A DNA stretch of 64,000 bases from Fonsecaea monophora (GCF_001642475.1 NW_019173964.1:62001-126000); one strand, 5' to 3'; numbered from the stretch's first letter, positions 11,948 through 23,674 are shown. Program-made: numbers and translations. The notes: generated by a model not told the origin, from the letters alone.

Positions 11948-13904
11948 CTACTTCTTCACCACCTCAAACCCGTCCCACGTCTTGAGCGCCTCCTTCGTCG
12001 CCGCGTCGTACGCATCCACTCCGGCGAGGTAGAGGAGTTGCTCGCGTGGCTTTCCGGGGATGTTGGCGCCCCTGGTCGAACGAGGCGGGTTAGTAAGAAA
12101 ATAAACGGGGACATGGAAAGTGGAAGGTGGAACAATGGAAAATACAGAGCTAGAAATGCAAAAGTGACGATTGATATGGGGTACGGGCATGGGCATGGGC
12201 TTGGGCGTGGGTGGGCCATTGTAGTCCACAACATGGTGTATCGAGAACATGAACAGGGACAGGGGACGGAAAAAGAGAGAGAGAGGGAAAGACTCACATG
12301 TACCAACTGTTCGTCTCCGGGTGCAACGTCAGGGCATTCATCTTCTGGATGTCCTCGCGCCATTTGCTCGCAGCCTCCTCCTTGGCGTCGACGTACCGGA
12401 TCCCTTCCTCCTTCATCTTCCGAATCGCGTCGCAGATCCAGTCGATCTGCATCTCGATGATGGGCGGGCCGTTGGACAAGCTCGTGGGGGCCTGCGGCGA
12501 ATAGACCATGAACATGTTGGGCATCTTGCTGATGGCCAGGCCGAGGTGGGTGTACGTGCCCTCCTTCCACTTCTCCGTCAGGGGCACGCCGTCGGTGCCG
12601 ATCAGACCGATGTCCTTGAGCGAACCGGTGACAGAGTCGTAGCCCGTGGCGAGGATGACGATGTCGAACTCGTGTAATTTGTCCGAAGTCCTGACGCCCG
12701 TCTCCGTGAACTCGACGATGGGCGTCGCCTTGAGGTCCACCACCGTCACGTTGTCCCGGTCGATCATCTCGTAGTAGTCCTGCTCGAGCGACGGCCGCTT
12801 CGTGCCGAACCAGTGGCCCTGGTCCAGCGGCGCCAGCACGTCCCGCTTGAACGGGTCCTTGATCCGCTCGCGCACCTTCTTCGCCCAGAACTGGTAGATC
12901 TCGCGGTTCACGGCCTTGTCGGTCCCGTACTCGCGGTAGTTTGAGATCAGGAAGCTGAACCCGCCCCGCTGCCACAGGTCTTCCCAGTACTCGAGCCGCT
13001 CTTCGGGCGTGGCCTCGAAGAAGGTCTTGGACGCCGGCGTGTACGGAAACCCACTCCGGCACTGCTTCGCCGCGAGGAGGTAGGCCTGGTAGAAGTTCTT
13101 GGCGTCGTCTTGTTCCTCCTTGGTCAGTTTGCGTTGGTGCATCGGCAGCGCCACGTTCGGGGTGCGGATGAAGGCCGTCAACTGACAATCCTCGCGCGCG
13201 AGCTCCTGCACGATCTGTACACCTGTCGCGCCGGAGCCGATCACCCCGACCTTTTTCCCCTTGACGTCGAGACCCTCTTCCGGGTACAGGGCCGAGTGGA
13301 TCAGGCGGCCTTTGAATTTGTCCAAATCCTTAAAGTCCGGGTAGTGCTTCTTGTAGGACGACCCCGTGGCCAGCACGAGGTATTTGGCCTTTGCGAGGCC
13401 GCCATCGTCGGTGCGGACGTGCCACTCGTCAGTCTCGGTGTCGAACTTGGCCTCGACGACCACGGTGTTGAAGTACGCGTCCTTGCTCAGCTCCAGGGTC
13501 TTGTCGATGTGCTTGAAGTACTGCCTGAGTTCCTGGTGTCCCGGGAAGCGCTCGGTGAAATACCACTTCCTGTACACCTCGGGGATGGAGAGACTGTAGA
13601 AGGGCGTCTCGCTGTCGACGCGGGCCCCCGGGTACCGGTTCCAGTACCACGTACCACCAAAGTCCGAGCCAGCCTCGAAGAGCTTGACCTTCAGTCCCAT
13701 TTTGCGGAATTGGTAGAGGCCGTACATGCCCCCGAACCCGCCACCCACGATCAACACATCGGTGGTGATGTTGTGGATGTTGTCCGTGGGTTGCCCGTTG
13801 GTGAGGGCGTCGCTCGTCCCGTTGGAGACGCCATTGGGAATGCTTTCTTTCTCCGTGTGCGCGGCCGTGTCAAAGTCCGAGGGACGATTGGGTATAGCTG
13901 CCAT
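11948..13904 (-). CDS. Baeyer-Villiger-type FAD monooxygenase (cyclohexanone / phenylacetone monooxygenase-like)
   Basis: Two exons on the minus strand, 13904-12298 and 12071-11948, 576 residues. The splice (TACAT|GTGAGT to CAG|GGGCGCC) restores the family C-terminal motif NSWYMGANIPGKPRE; without it the frame stops at YM. These enzymes use NADPH, FAD and O2 to insert oxygen next to a ketone or to oxygenate related substrates. Two Rossmann motifs are clear: GGGFGG (residues 54-59, FAD) and GSGATG (223-228, NADPH). The Baeyer-Villiger fingerprint at 197-208 reads FKGRLIHSALYP, with Tyr where Trp is usual. ATG-type motifs (VLATGSS, ILATGYD) are present. The preceding gene on this strand is an MFS carrier, and an aromatic aminotransferase lies convergently. 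The substrate is unknown. Confidence 0.93.
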
Positions 13905-14759
13905 GGTGCAGAGAGTGACTCCTTTCTGCCAGAAAAGCAACTGCCCAACTCGCTTTTTTTTTTTTTTATAGAAACCGACTTCGACAGGGTGGGACACCGG
14001 TATAACGTTATATTGGGAAGATGCACGGACAGCAATTCGGACGAGTCGAAGTCGCACGACTTCAACCTCGGCCCGCCCATCCAGCACCGAGTTTCTGACA
14101 ATGGCAGACCATGGTTACCCCTCCACGTAAACTTGGCCCTGTAAACGTCGTCTGCTGCTGGTTGCCGTCATTCCGGTAAGCGCGGGAATCTGGGGAAGCG
14201 GGGATTTGCTCAAGCGGATTAGGACTTCGTTAACGTAAGCCTCTCACGTTAGGGAAGAGGGAAGGAGAAGATCCTCGGTAGTAAAGCCTCGGCATTCTAC
14301 CTGACACCGTCGGATCCGACTCATGATAATTCTGGTTGTCATCGATCAATCTCGTAATGAAGGAGAAAGATAACAGTCGGATCCGAGAAGTGAGTAATAG
14401 AGACAGAAAGGGAAGAGGGTGAGAGAGGGGGCAGGGCAGCCTTTGCCGCGTCTGGCGAGACTCAGTAACTGCCATGGGTTGAGGCCACCCAATACCCGTA
14501 CATTCGTGGCCAGATTACAAGGTACAGGTACTTACATCGAGGTCAGTCAGTTAGTCACTCAGTGGAAAAAGGGGAAGCCGGTTCTTACAATTGCCTACGT
14601 GCCTGTATGTTGGCGCAGGCTCGATTGAGCATTGATTTGATATGTTCAACGTCCACATATCTCTCTATTCGTTTCCCCCGAGTCTCAATTTCTTGCTTCA
14701 TCATGTCACATGGCTTGTCCCTGCTTTGACCGCCTACCTCTGATCTCTCACTCTCGCTC
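13905..14759. other. Intergenic: monooxygenase promoter and MFS 3' flank
   Basis: Both flanking genes read leftward, so this is the promoter of the monooxygenase (right next to 13904) and the 3' flank of the MFS gene. It includes a T-run at about 13954-13967 just upstream of the monooxygenase start. No coding signal seen. Confidence 0.6.
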
Positions 14760-16908
14760 TCAGTAGATGTACCGAAAGTTCAGATTCTCCCGATCCGTCA
14801 AGTCGCCAAACGCGGTGGCGTCGAGGTCCCGTTCGTGGTGCCCCTGAATCTTGTCGCGACGTGCATTTTCGTACTTCATCAAGACCCAAAAGACGATGAT
14901 GATACAGACTTCGAGGAGATGACTATTTTTGTGGTATTAGTTCCCGCCGATCCTGCGCATGTGGTAGGGATGTGGAGGGTTGGGGGGGGGGGGGGGGGGT
15001 GTGCTGGTACATACCTGACAATCATGCTCCAAATGCCCAAGGTGTATTCAGGGGCTTGATCGGTCTTGTAGAAGAACGGTCCGGCAATGCTGTTTTGGTG
15101 GGAAGAAACACGGTCAGTCATATGCTCAAATTCTGAGCTTCACTTGGGAAAAAAAAGACTTACTTTCCAGTACAATATCCCAAGAACAAAACAGCGTTGG
15201 TAACCACTTTCTACATTGTCACTGTCAGTCAAGCGGTCCATAAACCACCAGAACCCAAGATTAAGGTCGCTTGAAAGGAAATAATCCAATCTTTTCAAAC
15301 AACATACCTTTGTATGCCCCGCAGTGTTGGCAATCTGGAGAGACAGGATCATCACAAACGCCGCATTGTACGGCCCAGTGAGCAGATAGCAGAAGTATCG
15401 CCCAACGTGGTGCTTTTCGTCAACAAAGCAAAGCCCAAAGGCGCCTGCGATGTTGGGGCACAGGAATAGTAAAATGAACTTGCAGCGGTTGTTGTTGGGG
15501 AAGCGATTGTTCAAGAAGACGCCTGGAACCCATGTTATCAGCAAGACCGTTTAAGAACGGATGGATTCATAGGAAAGCTTCGAACAGCCAAAGTGCGCTG
15601 TGCGGTATGCGCTAGTAGGAGAAAGAGTGCGAACGTACATGTCAATATCGACAAGATAATGAAGAAGCCATATGGGATCTGCATAAGCGTGGTGACGAGG
15701 GTCGAAAACCCAAAGCCTGTAGAATCTGTCAGTTCTCACTCCAGAATAGTGTGGGCAAAACACAGTCACCTTTGATAATAAGAGTACCGAAATTCGAGAT
15801 GCCGCCGTTGGGTATGTTTCCAACAACGCCCAGCATGAAGAACAGGTACAGTTTGATGTCCGTGAAGGCTTCCCAGATTTGGTATGGCTGTTTTCCGCGA
15901 AACATGTTAGCCCAGGGTCTCATGCGTGACAGGGACTTTGCATGCCTTTAGAATTTTACATTCCACACCGGTTTGATTGCTCATAAGCCGTTCAACAGCA
16001 ATTCTCTTCTCTCGATCATTCAAGAATTTGGCCGTGACGGGACTGTCTGGCATGAAGATGGCGATGACAATTCCCCAAGCGCAACATAGCGTCCCGATGA
16101 TGATGAACTCGTACCTCCAGGATGCCAACGCACCTCTGATGTGACCGATGGCGTAGCCGAGAAGGCCACCCAGGGCGATGCCGAGACCATTTGCCGTGTA
16201 CCATAGTCCGATGCGCAGTGGCTGCTCGCGTCGGGTGTACCACATGCAGGTAATGAGCATGAAAGAAGGGTCCGAGCAGGCTTCAGCAGCGCCGGCAAGG
16301 GCTCTCAGGACACCGAGGGTAGCGAAACTGCTACAAGCAGCCTGAAGCATGAGAAAGAATCCCCACATGAATATACTATCCTGTGTCAGCCGGCTGAAGG
16401 GCATTTTCAGAAGAATATGGCTCGACGTACTTGAAGCCAAGGTATTTGCCCAAAGGAAGTCTTTGCATCAAGAAATTGGTGGGAAATGCCCACGCCAGGA
16501 AGCCAAAGTAGAAAAGACCTAAAGGTCCTCAGCCCAAAAGCCGTCGAAGTATGTCCAGTTCAACTTACTGCTGAGCCAACTGTACTGGGTTCCGTGGAGG
16601 TTGAGGTCGTCGCGAATGCCGAAGATGGCGGCGTATGACAGGGTCGTCTTGTCGATATAGAAGAACGCATAGTTGACAGCGATCAGCGGAAGGATCAAGA
16701 AGTCGATCTTTCGAATGAGTTTCTTTTCTTCCGCCTCGTCAATCGGGATATGTAGATCGTCTGCATCGGTGAACAGCTTCAAGGCGACATCACCATCCTG
16801 ATGCTTGGACTTTTCTGAAAATCTGAATTTGTGTGGAGTAGGGGGCAGGTTTAGGCTCTCGATTTCATTATGCGCCGAGATGGCCTTGTTGTCGATGTTA
16901 TCTGCCAT
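14760..16908 (-). CDS. MFS transporter of the allantoate permease-like (Dal5/Tna1, anion:cation symporter) family
   Basis: Nine exons: 16908-16569, 16518-16431, 16375-15937, 15887-15770, 15716-15639, 15522-15308, 15210-15164, 15089-15015 and 14922-14760, giving 520 residues. The family imports organic anions such as allantoate, nicotinate or other carboxylates through the plasma membrane (family knowledge). Landmarks include IDFLILPLIAVNYAFFYIDKTTLSYA (TM1 region), YLGFNIFMWGFFLM, RALAGAAEACSDPSFMLITCMWY, SNIPNGG-like GNIPNGGISNFG, and the hydrophilic tail ending NFRYIY. All junctions keep frame. The least certain is intron 3 (15936-15888, 49 nt), whose donor GTCCCT is weak although a CTAAC branch site is present. 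Intron 8 carries an 18-base homopolymer. It lies in tandem upstream of the monooxygenase gene, so it may carry a related substrate. Confidence 0.9.
14982..14999 (+). repeat. G18 homopolymer inside an MFS intron
   Basis: Eighteen consecutive G on the plus strand, which is C18 in the sense of the minus-strand MFS transcript, within its 92-nt last intron (14923-15014). Confidence 0.95.
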
Positions 16909-18739
16909 GATGTTGGTCCACAGTTCACGATCTGCAAAGTCGGGATCTGTTCGCGTGCTTTCGCTTCAGATATCTCCCCTGCAATGGTGAGAGAACGAAC
17001 AGAGCTCCCAAAGAGACAATTTAAGGAATGAGGAATCGGGGAAGGAAAGCGAAGAAGATGACAAGGAGTGGCAACAATCTTCTCCATCGCTTCTTAGACT
17101 CGGAGAACAGTTCGAACATATGATGATATGTATGATGGTGGACCAGCGAGTCCAGGGTATGCAATGACGTTCCACCTTGTTGGCTGTTTGCTTGAGGACG
17201 AATTCCGCCGTTGCATCTCGTATCCAGAAATTGGCTTGAATTGCTTGGCTTGCTTGTCATGTTGTCGAATCAGAACCTGGACTCGATGTCTATCCTTGTA
17301 GATGATCTCCAGGATCCCCCATCCGGGCCATAGAAGTTTGCGGGGTTGGAAGGCTTTGTGGAACTCAGTGGCCAGATGCTCCGACGGGACACTGTCCTTC
17401 GGCCGTTGCTACGCCGAGCTGATATTGGAGACGGATGTTCTACCGATCTTGGCCTTGTGGACTGGACAGCATGGATGTTATTGTGCCCTGTAAATTCTGG
17501 CATGCCAAAGTCCCCAAGCTATTGTTGTCGATGAACATGACATGGCCTCGCGATTGATTCCAGTACTCACACTGGCTATCGTCTCAGGACCTGGGTGTCC
17601 AGCTCTTACACCAGAAAGCTGGCCCAGCGGTCGACTTCCACCTCATCCTCAAACAGTAAATTGAGTATTGTGTGGGGGAAGAACTGGCCCCACGTGGAGA
17701 AGAGGGTAGAGGGAGGCATGCATGCAGATCGCCATGTCTGTCTGGGCAGAGGTCGACATTCCACCGGAACGTCTATCCCTTGGTCCTGGTGCCGTCGGTC
17801 GCACATAATAGCCACATCCAGCTTACATCGTCCGTAAAGAGGCGACGGCTGACCGGTCCGGCACGGAGAAGAGACCGTAAGATGAGCAAGGCCATCTATC
17901 AGATGATTGTGACTGTGGGAGAAGAGAGGATTGCAGCTGGTCTTTCCGAGATCAGGCCGTAGAATCAGCAAAGGTGCTCGGTGTTGCGTCCAGGGGTAAA
18001 ATGTCAGTGCGTACAGCCATTTGTCAAGATAGGTCTAGTCAGCCTTGACGCGTATCCCTAGCCGGGTTGTAAGTTCGAAGCAGATCAAAGAGCACTATTG
18101 CAATGACTCGACTTGACTTGGAACCCTGTTTGAGAGATTGTGGAATGACTGGGACAGACAACGTCAGCCGCCAGCTTCGTTTGACACGTGCTTTGGTTTC
18201 GTCAACGCGATTCTGCTTGGAATCATTCTCTCTATCACCAAAGCATTCGGGTTCCTGACATTGACGGATGTAAACGACACGATGGGGTGACAGGTGAACG
18301 AACACGGTTGCGCGGGTAGCGGCGTGGAGTGCGGAGTAGCACTTTCAGGATTAATGCTCCGCCGTATTCAGAGGAGCAGAGGACCGTAAGTGCACTCTGG
18401 CCAAATTACTAATTCATCGATCCTCCACCTCCTCTTCCTCTGGTCCATACCACCAACATGAGCCCGACTCTTCTTTTAAAATTTAGGAATACATTCTGTT
18501 GGTACCTAATATACACTGCTGCGCTCTCTGCTCCCTGGGTCTACACTTTCCAATGCCAGTGCTACCTTGACCACTAGAGCGTTTCTATCCCTCTCACTCG
18601 CCTGCGGAAAGAGACAACAGGCACTTGAAATTAAAAAGGCCGAAAGAAAGAAGAAATTGACTCATACTCGCTCGCTCACATGAATGAAATGCTCTCGGGG
18701 GCGTTGGCGTAACCCATTCTCCCAAAGCTGTCAATAATT
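16909..18739. other. Intergenic: MFS promoter and Tos1-like 3' flank
   Basis: About 1.8 kb without a convincing gene. Several 60-120 codon frames at 17.3-18.0 kb show no domain, no conserved pattern and no good splice partners. The part near 16909 is the MFS promoter. A TACCTAATAT word lies near 18500. Confidence 0.55.
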
Positions 18740-20229
18740 TCAACTGTCCAAAACGACGTGAATGTTCAACCTTGGATCTCGAACCGAGTTGACGAACCCG
18801 GCCACAATGTCCGCCGAGATGCTCTCGGTAAAGTTTGTACCGTCGGGTAAAACCACGATATGTGCAGTGCCTGCACTCCCGTCGAACACTACTGCGGCCT
18901 TTGTGAATCCGTTGATGGGCCGCTGGAACCAGTTCGAGTCGCCTTTGGCTTTAACCCCGTGCCAGGTAGACTTGCACTTCTGATTGCCGGGGTCCAGAAC
19001 CTCAAAGACATCGAACTCGCCGCAGCCGGAACTCCAGCAGGAGCAACTTCCGTACTGAATTGTGCGAGGAATTTGAGCGTTCAAGATCCATGCTGCGGGC
19101 ATGTCGCCATTGAACCCAGTGTTGCCGGACAGGGGCATACTGAATTCAAGCAGAAAGAGCTTGGAAGGACCATCGAAGCCATCTGTCAACCTTGTTAGAT
19201 GAAGGCCCCTGAACAAGAATGGGCGGACCGAACTTACGGTAGGCAACGGTTCCATCCCGGACTGTCCCACAGGAGCCATCCGAGCATGGACGGTCGGTCA
19301 TGATGACGTATTCGCTGTTATCTGGGACCAAAACGTCTGCCAGTGGGACTGGAGACGAAACACCCGCACTGTTGTCTGCTGAGGCATAGGATAGCGACAA
19401 TCCCCAAACGCTATCAAGTTATCAGCAAGGTGAGACTCCGCATAGAGGTTGTGCGAGAACTCACGTGTCGAATACACCTGAACCCTGTCCGCCGTGGTGG
19501 TTCAAGAAGACAAGTCCATCCGCAATGCCTTGTTCCGCAGCATAATAGGCCTGCCGTCCCCACTGGCCCGAGCCTGCATTCATACTTGCTTTGGGAGGAG
19601 CGGGAGGGTGTGCAGGACTTCCTGATCCAGGTGCAGGTGTTGCAGCTGCTGCTCCGGCGCCGCCCCCTGCGTACTGATTCTTCCATGACACGACGTCTCC
19701 ATTGATAGTGGCCGTGATCCAGTCTCCGACACCACGCTTGTCCTCCACATGCCCTGCACCACCGAATTCATTGGCCCCATGACCCTTTTGATTATGTAGA
19801 TGTCTGTGCAAGTGTGACCGTTGTTGAGGGTTGGGTTCCAGCGATCGCTTTGTGTTGTCGGAGCCAGGAGTGTAGAATGCGAATTGTTTCAAATGAATCG
19901 GCCCACGGAAGTGCCATGATATCTACCAAGTAACCGGATGTAAGTTGAAATCGCACCTCTCAATCAGAATAATTTAGATTGTGCCTTACCTCTCCGTCCA
20001 TGGGCGCCATCCCCCCTTGATAGCTCTGTGCTGCGAAATCACACGCCCCATTCGCTCCCATGTTCGACACCCTCTGGTACTGGCCCGCGGTGCCGAAATT
20101 CGAGTATGAGATGGCCTGAACCGGATCGCAGTACCAATTACCCTTTTCCTCATAGCAATTATTGTTTTGAGCGAGAGCCACGCTCGCAGCCGCGACGAGC
20201 AGGGTACCGACCCTACCACCGCACTTCAT
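18740..20229 (-). CDS. Secreted cell-wall protein of the Tos1 / YJL171C family
   Basis: Four exons: 20229-19990, 19922-19465, 19410-19238 and 19182-18740, giving 437 residues. I start at the ATG at 20229; it opens a signal peptide (MKCGGRVGTLLVAAASVALAQ). The N-terminal domain has CYEEKGNWYC and ISYSNFG, then WHFRGPIHLKQFAFYTPG. A low-complexity Ala/Pro/Gly linker follows. The C-terminal domain contains SYASADNSAGVSSP, FLLEFSMP, DMPAAWILNAQIPRT, CSCWSSGCGEFDVFEVL and STWHG, which are hallmarks of the Tos1/YJL171C C-terminal family. Yeast Tos1 is a covalently linked wall protein thought to act on beta-glucan; the catalytic role is not well established. No GPI signal is visible at the C-terminus (NIHVVLDS), so this member is probably soluble or covalently attached. 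Confidence 0.92.
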
Positions 20230-21541
20230 CTTCGACACCGCTTTGTTTTTTTTTACTTCTTCACAAAAAGATAGGGGACTCGCCGGCTTCTCTTAAGATA
20301 TACTGAGTACCGTGTCTTGCGCGGCGGGTGCTTGGAAAAATGTGGGCCTTGTTTCAATATGGTTGATAGTCTTTTTCTGTCGCGCACAAGCTTCCGAAAC
20401 GTTGCTGTCGTGTCACCTTTGAAGCACGGGAATAGGGAGAAGGGAGATCAAAAAAGGGGGGAGAGGTTAACTTTCTTTATTGAAAGCGTACGAGGTACAA
20501 AAGAAAAAAAAAGGACAGTTTCTTTGAAATGGCAGTACTTCTTCATACTAGAGTGACGTGCAAACGGTGCCCTCACCTTGTGATCCACTTACTGTTTGCA
20601 GCGAGACGCAGAGACATCTTTGCTTGCGTCCACTGGGGTTGTGAAATGCGAGGGCTGGTCAAGCTCTTGGCGATAGCGAGCACAAATCACAGGGTTGGCG
20701 TTGGTCAGGGTGACGGACGCTGTGTGCATGAATGATGAGAGAGAGAGTGTGTGTGTGGAAGCACTCCAAGTGACTCTGGAGCTTGGAATACCTACAGGAG
20801 TATGTGAGTGGCAGGGGGTGAAGAAAAGGGAAAAAAAGGGAAAAGGTGAGGCAGCGCAACCCAAACCAAGAAAGTCCAAGACCCCATGGAGTAAAAGTGA
20901 CCCACCAACCACATATTCAAGGGGCCAGACAAGGAACAAATCCGAACGCGATTGACCAAAAGGGCTTAAAGGCCATTGGACGGCGATCATGGCGCCGCCG
21001 GAAACGAAACAACGGGACAAAGGCCAAGGACAAGTCAAGACGGAAACATCCAGACCACACGACCTCCCAAGGACCTCCCAAGCACGTCCGGCTGGAATAC
21101 TTGTATATACGGTTTGATTGCTCCAAGACTCGATTTCTCGTCGCATTCCACAGAGCCGCGTGGACTCAATCTGTCTGTGCTCAGTGATCAGTGCCGCTCA
21201 CATTCCATTCCAGTCTTGTGCCTGAAGTCTGGACACTCGGCGCTGGCCTGATGCGAATAAAGAGTCGATCCCATGGACTATTTCAGGCGGGGAACTCCCA
21301 GTCTTGACATGGCACTGAGAGCGATGGTCATCATGGTCATTTGACATTGGGGTATCATTCATGCTCATCGTGCTGACGACGGCTAGCACTGCAGGCGCAT
21401 ATTGCGCTCGTTCTCTATCAACCCACAAACAGCCTCCAACGCCAATTTCCCAGCCTCTTGCTGGGCCAAGTATGCCCCCCCAGCTCCATGCAGATGCCCG
21501 TCATTGTTGGTTCGTGATTCGTGTGCGTGACGCCGCCCTTC
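20230..21541. other. Intergenic: Tos1-like promoter and Atg14 3' flank
   Basis: Both neighbours read leftward. Sequence next to 20229 contains a T-run and AAGATATACT and is the likely promoter. Purine-rich A/G tracts occur at 20440-20520 and 20810-20850. No coding signal. Confidence 0.6.
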
Positions 21542-23491
21542 CTACTCCTTTTCTCGGTTCTTGAGTTTTGTCCACCCACTCTTGCCCTTACCCCGGACCC
21601 CCTCCTCCTCTCCACCAGGTGTCATGATGCTTCTCGCATCATCGTACTCCTTCCCGTCCATTGGTCTCGTCTTGATGAAGACGGCTTCGTCCATCTTCTC
21701 TCCCCCATCATTCCATTCCTGCTGATCTAGCAGTTCCCATTCGGCATTGTTCATCTCGGCCACCAGATGCTTCTTCAAAGGGTCAGAGATCTTAGAATAT
21801 CGGTTTAGGTGCCAGTGGCGGGACGGATTATCTCCGGCTGCAGCGGCAGAGCCAAGGAAAGTGTGGGCAGAGTTGTGCGAATTCGAGCCAAGACGTGCTG
21901 GGAACGCGTTGGCCTTATCATCAATGACTGGCGACGACGTGCTCTGAGATCTGTGGTGACGATTGCGAGCGTTGCGTTGGGTGAGGACTCGGGTCACTGC
22001 AGTGGATTGCGCAGGGGCTAAAATCATCTGGAACAAATTGCGACCAATGTCACAGGCATCCTCCCACGTTTCGGTGCCTGCAACGAAACCTTGAGTGCGA
22101 GAAAGCCACGCAACATCCCAAGCCAGGAGAGAGACGCCTTCAATGAAGTAGCTGAACGCAAGGGGTTCCTTCTTGGCAAACTGAGCGACAGATTCGTTGT
22201 GATCGTCAGAGCCAATGTACAGTGGACGGGGCTTGGGAGACGAGCTGAGATCCATTCTGGAAGCGGTAGGACTGCCGGGTGCAGAAAGACTCGATCCACT
22301 GCCAGGGAAGGTGATGCGTTGTCCAAGGTACGAGGTAAGCGGGGGGTTGATGGTTGCAAGTGGGTAATCCCGGTGAGGCAGGGTGATTTCAGCAGGGAGT
22401 CGGATACCCAGGTAAAAAGAGCAGAGGAAGATGAGCCGAGTGACGTTAGCCAGGGCAGCGGTGAGTTCAGTGCATCGCATGTCTGTATGATCAGTTAGTT
22501 GGGGAACTGGGGGACGCGTGTCGGTGGTCTTACTATTGATCTCCTTCAAATCTGGCAATAAGAGACCAGCAATAGAGTGGCGATCCTTGATAGTACCGTT
22601 TTTGATCTTCTTCCTCGAGTGATGGAGCCTCAACAGACCGGCAGCTTCTCGACAAAGAATGGCACGAGTATCGACTGTCTTCTCATGAAGCGCGTCGTAT
22701 TGTGCCTTCAGCTTCTCACCATTTTCTTTGAGCTCCTCCATTCTCTTCTTGTAGTTCCTAGCCTGGGCTTGTTTCGCTGCAGCGAGGTTGGCTCTCCGCT
22801 CCTCTAGGTTCTTCTTCAGAGCCTGTGCATGCTCTTTCTTTTCTTGTAATTCCTTCTGCCTGACAACGAGTTCGCGTTGCATATCTTCTTCTTGTTCCTT
22901 GGCCCGCTGTTCTTCAATTCTTTCCTGCTGTCTCTGCCAGGCCTTTCTCAATCTGGCAGTTTCTTCATCGAGGGGTTGTTCAGGCTCAGGACCAACGATA
23001 GCTTCCACCTTCTTTCCAAGGGACTCTTTCTCGAGCAGAACTCGCGCGAGGTCGAAGCGACAATTGTAGAGCAGGTTGTTCACACAATTTGCGCAGTTGA
23101 CGCTCGTGTTTTCGGCCAGGTGTTTGTGACAGACTGGACAATCCATCTTGACGGTTTCTACGTTGATGTACGTAGAGTCGGTAGAAGAGCCAGTAGAAGT
23201 CAGGGGGATCTCGATCTCATGTTCAGTGGTCTCGTCGTCTTTAACCTCCGCATCCAGCGATTTCGGCGGTGGCGCGGTTTCACTGGCAAGAAATCTGTAA
23301 CCATGATGTTAGAATGAGGCCTGTCTTGTGTGCAGTGTGCATCGAGCACGATTATAGCAACGGCGCTGGCATTGTCACCAGGGCGACATCAAATCGTCAA
23401 AGAGAGGCACGGGAACTGGAATAGGCACGACTTACCTGTCGCGAAGCGATCTGAGGCTTAGGCTAGGCCTAGACCGTCTGGGCTGCGACAT
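21542..23491 (-). CDS. atg14: Autophagy protein Atg14-like subunit of the PI3-kinase complex I
   Basis: Three exons: 23491-23436, 23294-22534 and 22482-21542, 585 residues. Starting at 23491 (MSQPRRSRPSLSL) is supported because the two 5' exons join in frame to the conserved part. Atg14 directs the Vps34-Vps15-Atg6 complex to the phagophore assembly site, where it makes PI3P for autophagy (family knowledge). The sequence shows a paired CxxC motif at residues 71-89 (CPVC ... CANC), as in Atg14 proteins, then a long coiled coil with many Glu, Lys and Gln (about residues 120-255). A globular C-terminal half contains TELTAALANVTRLIFLCSFYLGIRLPAEITLP and LAWDVAWLSRTQGF. The Vps38/UVRAG relative is less likely given the N-terminal Cys motif. 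It is divergent from the gene at 23675. Intron 2 is 51 nt and open in frame. Confidence 0.9.
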
Positions 23492-23674
23492 GACGTAGAT
23501 GTGGAAGACAAGACAGTGCACGTGATTTGGTGAAATACGCTAATGTAAAAGCGGTTAAGCGTCTGTGCACGCGTTGTGCCGATGTTTAACCGAAGATGGT
23601 CCAGGCGAGAAGGCTGTGAGGTCCTTCAAGCGTCGAATTTTCATCTCTCAAAGTCTACCAGCAGTCTCGCCAAG
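23492..23674. promoter_or_regulatory. Short divergent promoter with CACGTG and ACGCGT words
   Basis: This 183-bp gap separates the start codons of Atg14 (-) and the coiled-coil gene (+). It contains a palindromic E-box CACGTG at 23519-23524 and an MluI-box ACGCGT at 23569-23574. In yeasts these bind bHLH factors and the Mbp1-type G1/S factor respectively; function here is inferred from the words only. Confidence 0.5.

Noticed and set aside
11956..13188. 410-codon frame on the monooxygenase strand in another phase
   Set aside because: Arg/Gly/Pro-rich composition with no family resemblance; the true frame has all flavoprotein motifs.
13110..14144. 344-codon frame antisense to the monooxygenase
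   Set aside because: Shadow of the sense codons; it has no domain and no credible promoter.
17270..17971. Cluster of 60-120 codon frames that might be a decayed gene
   Set aside because: I compared both strands and found no recognisable motif; more likely the MFS promoter region.
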